This document shows, in pieces, positions 26,059 through 34,399 of a stretch of DNA of 36,892 nt. The notes beneath the pieces were generated by a model that was given only the letters and a program-made list of their open reading frames with translations, was not told where the DNA came from and did not search any database. How positions within the stretch are numbered: position 1 is the first letter of the stretch; the number at the start of each line of letters is the position of its first letter. Origin of the DNA: Candidatus Woesearchaeota archaeon (GTDB lineage Archaea > Nanobdellota > Nanobdellia > Woesearchaeales > 21-14-0-10-32-9); NCBI GenBank assembly GCA_021736975.1, contig JAIPET010000009.1:1-36892 (forward strand), in the 5' to 3' direction. A program made the position numbers and the translations under genes.

Positions 26059-26559
26059 ATGACTCATAACAAAAGAAAAAAAGTAAGTAGACAAAGAGGC
26101 AGTTGGACTCATGGCGGCGGAGAAAAGAAAAAGAGAAGAGGCGCTGGTCATAGAGGAGGACGAGGAAACGCAGGATCTGGTAAAAAAGGAGATGCTAAAA
26201 AAACAATGTTTTGGAAAGACACAGAATACTTTGGTAAACATGGTTTTGTAAATGTAACTGCTGATACTGACATCGCAATTAATATATCAAAATTAGAAGA
26301 ACAAATAGAGAACTTCTTAAAAACAAAACACGCAAGTAAATCTGGTGATATAATAAAAATAAATCTACACGCATTAGGTTTCACAAAATTACTAGGTGCG
26401 GGTACTTCAAAAACTAAATTTGACATTGCTGTTAACAAAGCTTCAGAATCTGCAGTAAAAAAAATTGAAGCGCTTGGTGGAAAAGTTAATATAGGAAGTA
26501 ATAAACCAAAAACTGAACAAAAAGTTCAAAAAGAAACAAAGTCAATTTCAAAAAAATAA
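26059..26559 (+). CDS. rpl15: Ribosomal protein L15
   Basis: SRQRGSWTHGGGEKKKRRGAGHRGGRGNAGSGKKGD. Confidence 0.96.
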   Translation: MTHNKRKKVSRQRGSWTHGGGEKKKRRGAGHRGGRGNAGSGKKGDAKKTMFWKDTEYFGKHGFVNVTADTDIAINISKLEEQIENFLKTKHASKSGDIIKINLHALGFTKLLGAGTSKTKFDIAVNKASESAVKKIEALGGKVNIGSNKPKTEQKVQKETKSISKK

Positions 26560-26616
26560 ATTTTGGCGTTTAATTAACAATCGTCAAATTAAAAATAAAC
26601 ATTTTAAGAGGGAAAA

Positions 26617-27951
26617 ATGGGGTTCTTAGACAACCTAATATCAGTACTACCGGAAGTAAAGCCACCAACACAGAAGAAACTGTCATTCTCAGAAAAACTT
26701 AGATGGACATCAATAGTTTTATTATTATATTTTGTATTAAGTCACGTACCTGTTTTTGGTCTTGGACAAAATACATTAGCACAATTCGAATTCTTATCAA
26801 CAATCTTAGGAGCAAGTTTTGGTTCATTAGTAAGCTTAGGAATTGGACCTATAGTGACTGCGAGTATTGTTTTGCAATTACTTCAAGGATCAGGTTTAGT
26901 TCGTTTTGATTTAAGTAGTGAACAAGGAAAAAGAAGATTTCAAGGATTACAAAAAATTTTAAGTGTATTTTTTATTTTACTTGAAGCAACTATATTTGTA
27001 ATAACTGGCGCTTTAGGCGCAGATCCGGGAATGACTGGAATAGTTATATTTCAAATCGCACTAGGAGGTTTATTCGTATTATTTATGGATGAAATCGTTA
27101 GCAAATATGGTTTTGGTTCAGGAATAAGTTTATTTATTGCAGCAGGAGTTAGTCAACAAATATTTTTACAATTATTCAATCCATTAGTTGGAGATGGAGC
27201 TTCACTTCCAGCAGGTCACGTTATAGCAATTTTATCAGCTTTGTTTACACAAACTGGAACAGATATAATTGCAACAAGTTTCGCAATAATACTAGCAACT
27301 GTATTAATATATTTATTAGTAGTATATGTTCAAGCAATGAAAGTAGAAATTCCTTTAAGTTTTGGAAGAGTGTCAGGACATGGAATAAGATGGCCATTAA
27401 ACTTTTTATACGCAAATGTAATACCTATAATTTTAGTTTCGGCATTAATTGCTAATTTTCAATTATTAAGTCAAATGTGGCCTTCACTTCAACCAATATT
27501 TAATTGGATAAATGCACCTAATATTCTTCAAGCAGCATTTAACGGTCAATTATTTGCAGTGGGAGCATGGACTATTATTGCTCAAGCATTAATATATTTA
27601 TTAATTTATATTGTTGGCGCGACAGTATTTAGTTTATTTTGGGTTCAAACATCAGGTCTTGATGCAAGTTCACAAGCACAACAAATGATTAATTCAGGTT
27701 TACAAATTCCAGGTTTTAGAAGAGATAAAAGAGTCTTGGAAAGAATGCTTAAAAGATATATAACTCCTTTAACTGTTATGGGTGGAATAAGTATTGGTAT
27801 CTTAGCAACACTTGCAGATCTTACAGGTGCTATAGGAACAGGTACTGGACTTTTATTAACTGTAATAATTATCTATAAATTATACGAAGACATAGCAAAA
27901 CAACATATGTATGATATGAATCCAATGATGAAAAAATTCATGAAGTTCTAG
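26617..27951 (+). CDS. secY: Protein translocase subunit SecY
   Basis: 444-aa polytopic; LGIGPIVTASIVLQLLQGSG, LSEQGKRRFQGLQK-like, YGFGSGISLFIAAGV. Confidence 0.97.
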   Translation: MGFLDNLISVLPEVKPPTQKKLSFSEKLRWTSIVLLLYFVLSHVPVFGLGQNTLAQFEFLSTILGASFGSLVSLGIGPIVTASIVLQLLQGSGLVRFDLSSEQGKRRFQGLQKILSVFFILLEATIFVITGALGADPGMTGIVIFQIALGGLFVLFMDEIVSKYGFGSGISLFIAAGVSQQIFLQLFNPLVGDGASLPAGHVIAILSALFTQTGTDIIATSFAIILATVLIYLLVVYVQAMKVEIPLSFGRVSGHGIRWPLNFLYANVIPIILVSALIANFQLLSQMWPSLQPIFNWINAPNILQAAFNGQLFAVGAWTIIAQALIYLLIYIVGATVFSLFWVQTSGLDASSQAQQMINSGLQIPGFRRDKRVLERMLKRYITPLTVMGGISIGILATLADLTGAIGTGTGLLLTVIIIYKLYEDIAKQHMYDMNPMMKKFMKF

Positions 27952-27956
27952 AAATA

Positions 27957-28007
27957 TTTTTTTGTAATTAATATTATTGTATTTTTTTCTCATTTTTTTT
28001 GTGATAG
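27957..28007 (+). terminator. Poly-T terminator tract downstream of secY
   Basis: T7-T8 runs after the secY stop. Confidence 0.55.
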
Positions 28008-28065
28008 ATAACGTGTTTCGCTCAATTTAAATCCTTCTACGTATGTTTATTAATAACTCAAAACA

Positions 28066-28075
28066 CTTATAAATA
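28066..28075 (+). promoter_or_regulatory. TATA box (CTTATAAATA) of the DUF106 gene
   Basis: Canonical archaeal TATA about 37 nt upstream of ATG 28112; GAGGGG SD near the start. Confidence 0.65.
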
Positions 28076-28111
28076 AGTAAATATTCTATTAGAATATTGA
28101 GGGGTTAAAAA

Positions 28112-28843
28112 ATGGTTTTAGATGCAATTTTAAGTTTAGATTATTGGATTCTTATATTTTTATTATCTTTGATAGTGACTTTAATTTCTACTATTACTTA
28201 CAAATATACTACTGATCAAAAGAAGATTAAACAATATAGGAAAGAAGTAAAAGATATGCAGGCTGAGATGAAAAAGCATAAAGATGATCAGAAAAAAATG
28301 CTTAAAATTCAAAGAGAAATGATGTCTAAAAATGGTGAATTGATGAAACAAAGTTTCAAACCTATGCTTTATACATTTATTCCTTTATTATTGATTTTAA
28401 GTTGGATGTCTTCAACTCTTGCTTATGAACCTTTACAACCTAATATTCCTTTCTCTGTAACTGCTCAATTAGATGAACTGTATATGGCGAATTTATCTGA
28501 TATAACTATTAAAAGTGATAAGCCTATTAAAATGAAAGAAGATATTGAGTTTCAAGCTGAGGGAAAACAAAAAAGATGGATTTTGCAAGCAAATGAATCA
28601 GGCACTTATACTTTATTATTTGAAGGAGATTCGTTTAAAGAAACAAAAGAAATTTTAGTTACAACTGAAAAAAAATTCAAACAACCAATTCAAACTTATA
28701 AAGGACAATTAAAAAGTGTTACGACAAGTAATAAAGAAGTTACAATGGATTTTGGAATATTCAAACTTAATTGGTTATGGAGTTATATTTTATTATCAGT
28801 TATAATGAGTATTGGTTTAAGAAAAGTAATGGGTGTTGCATAA
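28112..28843 (+). CDS. DUF106/EMC3-TMCO1-like (Oxa1 superfamily) membrane insertase
   Basis: TM + coiled coil 'QYRKEVKDMQAEMKKHKDDQKKMLKIQREMM' + TM 'FIPLLLILSWM'; conserved location after SecY. Confidence 0.85.
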   Translation: MVLDAILSLDYWILIFLLSLIVTLISTITYKYTTDQKKIKQYRKEVKDMQAEMKKHKDDQKKMLKIQREMMSKNGELMKQSFKPMLYTFIPLLLILSWMSSTLAYEPLQPNIPFSVTAQLDELYMANLSDITIKSDKPIKMKEDIEFQAEGKQKRWILQANESGTYTLLFEGDSFKETKEILVTTEKKFKQPIQTYKGQLKSVTTSNKEVTMDFGIFKLNWLWSYILLSVIMSIGLRKVMGVA

Positions 28844-28852
28844 ATTCTTTTT

Positions 28853-29179
28853 TTATAATTTTTCTAATATGTGGTACTGCTCCTCGTAGCTTCTTGCAAT
28901 ATCATTATCTTTTATAATTACAGTTTTTACGTTCTTTTTCCAATTTGTTATCAAAGTTGTATCTCCGCAAACAATTGTTGAAGCAAGAGAATGACGTTTT
29001 TGTTTGTTTTGTATTGCGTAGGTTAATTTCATTTTTTTAAGGAATTTTATTCTGTCTTTTGCATCATAATCATATATGTGGTGCATTTTTACGCCTTGTT
29101 TTATTCTTTCCTTATGAAACTTCATAATGTAGTATTTGACAATATCAGGAACATAAGCAGGAATATCAAATTCTTTATC
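28853..29179 (-). pseudogene. Remnant of a TrmB-like regulator (C-terminal effector fragment)
   Basis: Minus frame ...FDIPAYVPDIVKYYIMKFHKERIKQGVKMHHIYDYDAKDRIKFLKKM...GDTTLITNWKKNVKTVIIKDNDIARSYEEQYHILEKL resembles TrmB C-termini; in-frame TGA at 29182-29180 and more stops upstream, no HTH portion. Confidence 0.6.
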
Positions 29180-29222
29180 TCATGCTTCTGTTTTTGTTGA
29201 TTATCTTTATGAAAAAATAAAT

Positions 29223-29579
29223 ATGGTGAGAAAAACAACAGAGTTTGTTTCTGATTTTGATGTTTTTGATGGTGTTGATGAAGATTCTGTTTATAAAATT
29301 CAAGAATTATAAAGTGCTTCTTTTTTGCCTCCTAGTCCTCTTATTTTTTCTACGAATTTATATTTCTTGTTAAAAGAAAATCATAATATTTCTGAAGATG
29401 TGAGAGAAGAAACATTGAAACATTTATCTGAACATTATGTGAATAAATTTAATTATACTTTTAAAAATCCGTACAAGGTTGATTCTTATCTTTCTTTTAA
29501 TTCATTTTTGCCAGAATGGTCATATAAAAAAGTGAAAAAAGAAATAAATAATGTTCTTTACATCAAAGAAATTCAATAA
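29223..29579 (+). pseudogene. Possible interrupted small protein gene (in-frame TAA at 29310-29312)
   Basis: MVRKTTEFVSDFDVFDGVDEDSVYKIQEL*SASFLPPSPLIFSTNLYFLLKENHNISEDVREETLKHLSEHYVNKF... one frame, one stop. Confidence 0.4.
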
Positions 29580-29594
29580 ATTCTCACAATAAGC

Positions 29595-29604
29595 TTTATA
29601 AATA
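29595..29604 (+). promoter_or_regulatory. TATA box TTTATAAATA of L34e, probably leaderless transcript
   Basis: 24 nt from TATA end to ATG 29628. Confidence 0.65.
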
Positions 29605-29627
29605 GGTGTTCTTTCCCAAATAGTATT

Positions 29628-29897
29628 ATGGCTCAACACAAAACAAAATCAAGAACTTTTGCAAGAGTAAAAGTTAGAACAGTTTCAGGTACTAAAACAA
29701 GATTTGATAGAAGAAAACCTTCGCTTGGTGTATGTCCTGTTACGGGTGAAACTCTTAAAGGTGTTCCAAGAGTTAATGCTGGTGAAATGAAGAAAATTGC
29801 TAAAAGTTCAAGAAGACCAGAAAGACCTTTTGGTGGTGTTTTATCAAGTAAGGCGACTAGAGCTATAATGAAAGATAAAGCAAGAAAAGAACAGTAG
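29628..29897 (+). CDS. rpl34e: Ribosomal protein L34e, zinc ligands lost
   Basis: VCPVTGETLKGVPRVNAGEMKKIAKSSRRPERPFGGVLSSKATRAIMKDKARKE. Confidence 0.94.
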   Translation: MAQHKTKSRTFARVKVRTVSGTKTRFDRRKPSLGVCPVTGETLKGVPRVNAGEMKKIAKSSRRPERPFGGVLSSKATRAIMKDKARKEQ

Positions 29898-29940
29898 ACT
29901 TAGCTTTCCTGGCGACGGGAAGGGCTTCTAATAAGGTCTA
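29896..29940 (+). promoter_or_regulatory. Structured spacer (nested hairpin) with SD before L14e
   Basis: AGACTTA ... TAAGGTCT outer pairing around CTTTCC-TGGCGACG-GGAAGG; followed by AGGAGG (29940-29945). Confidence 0.45.
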
Positions 29941-29951
29941 GGAGGATTAAA

Positions 29952-30398
29952 ATGTATGAAATAGGAAGATTATGTGTAAAAATAGCTGGAAGAGATGCAG
30001 GTAATTACTGTGTTATTCTTGAAGAACAAAAAGATGGTTTAGTTCTTGTTGATGGAGAGACAAGAAGAAGATCTGTTAATGTTAAACATTTAGAACCGAC
30101 AAATAAAGTTCTTAAAATAAATAAAGGTGGCTCAAGATCTGATGTTGTTGCTTTATTTAAATCAGAATTGAATATAGAATTAAAAGATTCAAAACCTAAA
30201 AAAGCAGCTGCTAAGCCTGTTAAACAAAAAGTTAAGAAAGAAAAAGTTTCAAAACAAGCTAAATCAACAAAATCAGCTAAAAAAGTTTCTAAAAAAGAAG
30301 AAACAGTAAAAAAAACTCCTGAATCTGCAAAAAAAGTAGAAAATGAATCAGATGTAGAATCAGAAGTTAAAAATGAGCTTTCAGGTAACAAAAAGTAA
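29952..30398 (+). CDS. rpl14e: Ribosomal protein L14e with Lys-rich tail
   Basis: MYEIGRLCVKIAGRDAGNYCVILEEQKDGLVLVDGETRRRSVNVKHLEPT. Confidence 0.95.
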   Translation: MYEIGRLCVKIAGRDAGNYCVILEEQKDGLVLVDGETRRRSVNVKHLEPTNKVLKINKGGSRSDVVALFKSELNIELKDSKPKKAAAKPVKQKVKKEKVSKQAKSTKSAKKVSKKEETVKKTPESAKKVENESDVESEVKNELSGNKK

Positions 30399-30450
30399 TA
30401 ATTTATTTTTATTTTATTTCTTCACTTTTAAATAGTAACACATACAAACA

Positions 30451-30460
30451 TTTATAAATA
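30451..30460 (+). promoter_or_regulatory. TATA box TTTATAAATA of the TrmB gene
   Basis: Canonical TATA 50 nt before ATG 30511. Confidence 0.6.
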
Positions 30461-30510
30461 TCTGCGTATTTCTCTTCATATGATGACAAATAATCAAAGG
30501 TGGTATTAAT

Positions 30511-31311
30511 ATGCTAGTAAAAAAAGATTTTCTTGATAAATTAAAAGATTTTGGAATAAACAGTTATGAAGCAAAAATATGGACAGCACTTCTAAGCCGA
30601 GGCGTAAGTACAGCAGGAGAACTTTCTGATATTGCAAATGTGCCAAGATCAAGATCTTATGATGTTTTAGAATCCTTAGAAAAAAAAGGATTTGTTGTTA
30701 TGAAAATAGGTAAGCCAATAAAATATATTGCGATACCGCCTGAAGAAGTTTTAGAAAGAGTAAAAAAGAATGTTAAAGAAGAATCAGAAAGAGCAGTAAA
30801 ACAAATTGATGAAATAAAAAATACAGAAATTCTAAATGATTTAATGAATTTACATCAAAATGGTGTTGATATGATTGATCCAACAGATTTATCAGGAAGT
30901 ATAAAAGGAAGAGATTCGCTTCATGATCAGTTAAACATGATGATAAAAGAAGCAGAAAAATCTATAGTTCTAGTAACAAGTCAAGAAGGCTTAATAAGAA
31001 AAGCAGAATCACTTTTAAAAAATCTTAAAAAAGCACATGCAAGAGGAGTAACAATAAGAATTGCAGCTCCGATAGAAAAAGAAACTGAAGATATAAAAGA
31101 ACTTAAGAAAATTGCAGAAATTAAAAATATAAAATTAAAAGCAAGATTTTGTATTACAGATTCAAGTGCAGTGATGTTTATGCTTTCAGATGATGCAGAA
31201 GTTCATCCTACATATGATATAGGGGTTTGGGTAAATACGCCTCTTTTTGCTTCAGCACTGCAACAATTATTTGAGACAACTTGGGAAAAAACAGAAAAAA
31301 TAAAAGCATAA
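30511..31311 (+). CDS. TrmB family transcriptional regulator
   Basis: LKDFGINSYEAKIWTALLSRGVSTAGELSDIANVPRSRSYDVLESLEKKGFVVMKIGKPIKYIAIPPEEVL. Confidence 0.94.
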   Translation: MLVKKDFLDKLKDFGINSYEAKIWTALLSRGVSTAGELSDIANVPRSRSYDVLESLEKKGFVVMKIGKPIKYIAIPPEEVLERVKKNVKEESERAVKQIDEIKNTEILNDLMNLHQNGVDMIDPTDLSGSIKGRDSLHDQLNMMIKEAEKSIVLVTSQEGLIRKAESLLKNLKKAHARGVTIRIAAPIEKETEDIKELKKIAEIKNIKLKARFCITDSSAVMFMLSDDAEVHPTYDIGVWVNTPLFASALQQLFETTWEKTEKIKA

Positions 31312-31417
31312 AAATATGTTGAACAATTACAATAAATCCCAAAATACTTAAATGAATCTAAAAAAAAATTAGAAACTGAAATTCTATTTAAAATTTTCAG
31401 AGTGTAGGTTGGTATAA

Positions 31418-31888
31418 ATGGAAAAAAATTACGTGAGTCAAACAAAAGAGGACGCATTCAAAAATTTAGTTGATGTTGACAAAGAAAATAGTCACCTTAA
31501 AAAAATAGGTGTTTATGAAGCGAAAATGTTACACTTAGTTCAAAAATATGAATTAAATCAAGAAAATAATTTAATAACAGATTCTTTTAATGATTTACGA
31601 AAACTATTTGTCAAAAATAAAGATTATAAAATTAAAAGTCTAGAAAATTTTTGTGCTGAATTAAACAATTTTTGTGAAGATCTTTCTTTTTGGAAAAATC
31701 AAGAAAATAATTTGATTGATTATTCTGCAGGTGAATTAGTTATTAATTCTTTCATAGATTATTTTGCAGAAAATGTGAATAAAAATAGTTTAGTTAAAAA
31801 AAGAATAAAAAATGTTATTATTGATAATGATAATTTAAATAAATTATATTGTGCAGTAACTAAAGAAAAATATTCATCAAATTTATAA
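31418..31888 (+). CDS. Hypothetical protein
   Basis: 156-aa ORF with consistent codon usage and plausible start; no family recognised. Confidence 0.6.
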   Translation: MEKNYVSQTKEDAFKNLVDVDKENSHLKKIGVYEAKMLHLVQKYELNQENNLITDSFNDLRKLFVKNKDYKIKSLENFCAELNNFCEDLSFWKNQENNLIDYSAGELVINSFIDYFAENVNKNSLVKKRIKNVIIDNDNLNKLYCAVTKEKYSSNL

Positions 31889-31911
31889 CTTAAAAGACAT
31901 TTCTACAATGT

Positions 31912-32595
31912 ATGAATACAAACAGAATAATGATTATTGGGACAAGTCATGTTGCAAAAGAATCTAAAGATAAAATTAAAAAAGCTTTTGCAGAATTTAT
32001 GCCTGATATTATTGGTGTTGAACTTGATAGGCAAAGATATTATGCATTGATGAATAATGTTAAATCTAATTTATCTATTATGGATATTAAGACTTTAGGT
32101 GTGACTGGTTTTTTATTTGCGGTTATAGGAAAATTTGTTCAGAAGAAAATAGGGGATGTTGTTGGTATGAATCCTGGTGAGGAAATGCTTTTAGGTGCAA
32201 ATTTAGCAAAAAATAATAAGTTGTTGCTTGCTTTAATAGATCAAGACGTTAGAGTTACTTTAAAGAATCTTAGTAAAAAAGTTAAATTTTCTGAAAAATT
32301 AAAAATGGTGGGAGATTTGTTTTTAGCGCCTTTTCAAAAACAAGAAAAAATGAGTTTTGATTTGAATAAAGTTCCTAAAAAAGAATTAATAAATAAATTA
32401 ATGGGTTTAATGAAAAATAGATATCCTGGTTTTTATAATGCTTTAGTTGAAGATAGGAATAAATATATGGCGAAGAAATTGTTTGTTCTTTTAAGAGATA
32501 ATCCTGATAAGAAAATTATGGCTATTGTTGGCGCAGGTCACGAAGAAGGTATGTATAAACATCTTGATATGTTGATTGCAAGTAATCCGATTTAG
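31912..32595 (+). CDS. TraB/PrgY family protein (short form)
   Basis: IMIIGTSHVAKES, DIIGVELDRQRYYALM, RNKYMAKKL, IVGAGHEEGM. Confidence 0.88.
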   Translation: MNTNRIMIIGTSHVAKESKDKIKKAFAEFMPDIIGVELDRQRYYALMNNVKSNLSIMDIKTLGVTGFLFAVIGKFVQKKIGDVVGMNPGEEMLLGANLAKNNKLLLALIDQDVRVTLKNLSKKVKFSEKLKMVGDLFLAPFQKQEKMSFDLNKVPKKELINKLMGLMKNRYPGFYNALVEDRNKYMAKKLFVLLRDNPDKKIMAIVGAGHEEGMYKHLDMLIASNPI

Positions 32596-32674
32596 GTTCT
32601 TATTACTGTTTTTTAGATCTTTTTTAGCATTTTTTCCATTAATTTTTTAAATTCGTACTATTAATATTATTTTT

Positions 32675-33436
32675 ATGTTAAAATTAGGTTATGGTTGGAA
32701 AAAAATTTTGCATTATAAAAATCAAGAAATCAGGGATTTTTTTATTACTGTTTTTGTTGCAGGTTTTGTTCTTTCTATTAGAAGTTTTATTTATTCTATA
32801 CAAACAGGTATTTTTAATTTTATTATGTTTACAATTTTATTTGGAATAGCATATTTTTTATTTGTTTCAACACAAAAATGGATTGCTTATAGTAGGGGTT
32901 ATGAAGGGACATATTCTAATTGGAAATTTGGTCCTTTTTTGGGTTTTTTATTAAGTATGTATTTGATTATGTTTTTTCCAGATGAAAAATTATTTTATTT
33001 AGTTCTTTTGTATTTAGGTAATGTTTCAATTAAGGATATTCCTCATTTAAGGTTGGGTGAACACAGAAAATCAATTAATATGAAAGATATGATGATAGTT
33101 GGTCTTGCAGGGCCTATTATGATGTTAATTCTTACTGTTATTTTAATGCCTCTTTATTCGGCTACAGGGGCAGATAGTTTCAAATACATGTTGATATTCT
33201 CTTCTTTGATTTTGTTCTTTTCTGCGCTTCCATTGCCTTCTATGAATGGTATTAATATTTTAATAAAGAGTCGTATGGGTTGGGTGTTTTATTTTTTCTT
33301 TTGTTTGGTTTTTATGATTCTTGTTGCTGTTGTTCTTGCTAGTTGGAACATTTGGATTTATTTTGTTGCTTTAGTTATTGCAGCTTTGCTTGCTTATATT
33401 TTTAAGAAGTATTTTGTTCCAAAGCTTCATTCATAA
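32675..33436 (+). CDS. Site-2-protease/M50-like membrane protein lacking catalytic residues
   Basis: Multi-TM; 'STQKWIAYSRGYEGTYSNWKFGPFLG' at the HExxH position, 'GLAGPIMMLIL', 'ALPLPSMNGINIL' at the NPDG position. Confidence 0.65.
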   Translation: MLKLGYGWKKILHYKNQEIRDFFITVFVAGFVLSIRSFIYSIQTGIFNFIMFTILFGIAYFLFVSTQKWIAYSRGYEGTYSNWKFGPFLGFLLSMYLIMFFPDEKLFYLVLLYLGNVSIKDIPHLRLGEHRKSINMKDMMIVGLAGPIMMLILTVILMPLYSATGADSFKYMLIFSSLILFFSALPLPSMNGINILIKSRMGWVFYFFFCLVFMILVAVVLASWNIWIYFVALVIAALLAYIFKKYFVPKLHS

Positions 33437-33709
33437 TAATGAAATTGCACCTTTTTGAAACATCCAAACTGTTGTTATGAGGCTTAAAACAGTCAATAGG
33501 CTTGTATGTGGAGAAAATATCATAAGAATCATAAATATTGCTATGCCAAGATCTGTAAAGCTCGCAGTATCTCCTCTAAATGCGAGTCCTTTTATGAGTA
33601 AGTATAGTATTGCTGAGATAAATAGTTTTATTCCTAGTAATTCAAAATTGTATAATAATATGAATAGTCCTGTTAGTAAATCTAGTAATCCTAGTAATTT
33701 TATTATCAT
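33431..33709 (-). CDS. Small hydrophobic membrane protein
   Basis: 92 aa, about 3 TMs; convergent with the preceding gene, 6-bp 3' overlap. Confidence 0.6.
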   Translation of the reverse strand: MIIKLLGLLDLLTGLFILLYNFELLGIKLFISAILYLLIKGLAFRGDTASFTDLGIAIFMILMIFSPHTSLLTVLSLITTVWMFQKGAISLL

Positions 33710-33820
33710 TTTTAATTAGAAATTGGGTTTCTTTAATATTATTTTCTAAGATTTTGTTTTTTTTACATTTTTTTCTGATATGTTCAAAATAAGTAGTTAT
33801 TAGCTTGTTTTGAGGAAACA

Positions 33821-33828
33821 TTTAAATA
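33821..33828 (+). promoter_or_regulatory. TATA box TTTAAATA
   Basis: Upstream of the small duplicated protein. Confidence 0.55.
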
Positions 33829-33876
33829 CTCATTTTTTCAGAGTAACACTATAACTTTATTCGGAGGGTGTTTTTT

Positions 33877-34110
33877 ATGGCTAAAAAGGTTGTCAAAGTT
33901 GGTGTTAAAAAAGAATCGGGATATTTATACTTTGTTGATAAAAATGGAAATGTTGCTCGTGCTGTTATGAGTAGAGGTAATAAAAAAGGTAAAAAAGGTA
34001 AACCTGAAGTTGTTGCTAAACCTGGTATTGAGAAAGAATCGGGATATTTGTATTTTGTTGATAAAGATGGTGATGTTTCTAAAGCTAAAATGGCTCGTGG
34101 TAGAAAATAA
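33877..34110 (+). CDS. Small basic protein with duplicated GYLYFVDK motif
   Basis: MAKKVVKVGVKKESGYLYFVDKNGNVARAVMSRG...KESGYLYFVDKDGDVSKAKMARGRK; CGGAGGGTG SD supports ATG at 33877. Confidence 0.8.
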   Translation: MAKKVVKVGVKKESGYLYFVDKNGNVARAVMSRGNKKGKKGKPEVVAKPGIEKESGYLYFVDKDGDVSKAKMARGRK

Positions 34111-34225
34111 TTTGTTTGGTTTTAATACAAATAAATTTTATTAATTATTTGATTTAATATATTTTTGTACTAGTAAAAACAACGAGTTTATTATTTTTGT
34201 TGACTTTAAATATTTTTTTAATATT

Positions 34226-34348
34226 GGCTCTAGCCGGAATAACACTTTTGTGTATACTGGCGCCCATCGAGGCACATGCAGTCTAAAAGAGAATGCATAG
34301 GTTGTGCCGTGTTCCAGTATACAAATTTATTCTTTTCCGGCCAGAGCC
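34226..34348 (+). mobile_element. 123-bp MITE-like palindromic element, copy 2
   Basis: 3 substitutions relative to copy 1; flanked by perfect 8-bp direct repeat TTAATATT (34218-34225, 34349-34356). Confidence 0.9.
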
Positions 34349-34370
34349 TTAATATTTACTTTCAATATTA

Positions 34371-34380
34371 TTTATATATA
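34371..34380 (+). promoter_or_regulatory. TATA box TTTATATATA of the histidine kinase gene
   Basis: About 20 nt before ATG 34400; probably leaderless. Confidence 0.5.
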
Positions 34381-34399
34381 TGCATGTTTTTAATTAATT

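Noticed and set aside
17186-26438. Minus-strand ORFs inside the ribosomal operon (for example 17186..17446, 19820..20293, 23374..23745, 23681..24040, 26148..26438)
   Set aside because: Each overlaps an unambiguous ribosomal protein gene on the plus strand; translations are hydrophobic antisense artefacts.
30005-30391. Minus-strand 128-aa ORF opposite L14e
   Set aside because: Antisense to L14e and its Lys-rich tail.
33477-33719. Plus-strand 80-aa ORF opposite the small membrane protein
   Set aside because: The minus-strand frame has a coherent TM protein; the plus-strand frame has no recognisable features.
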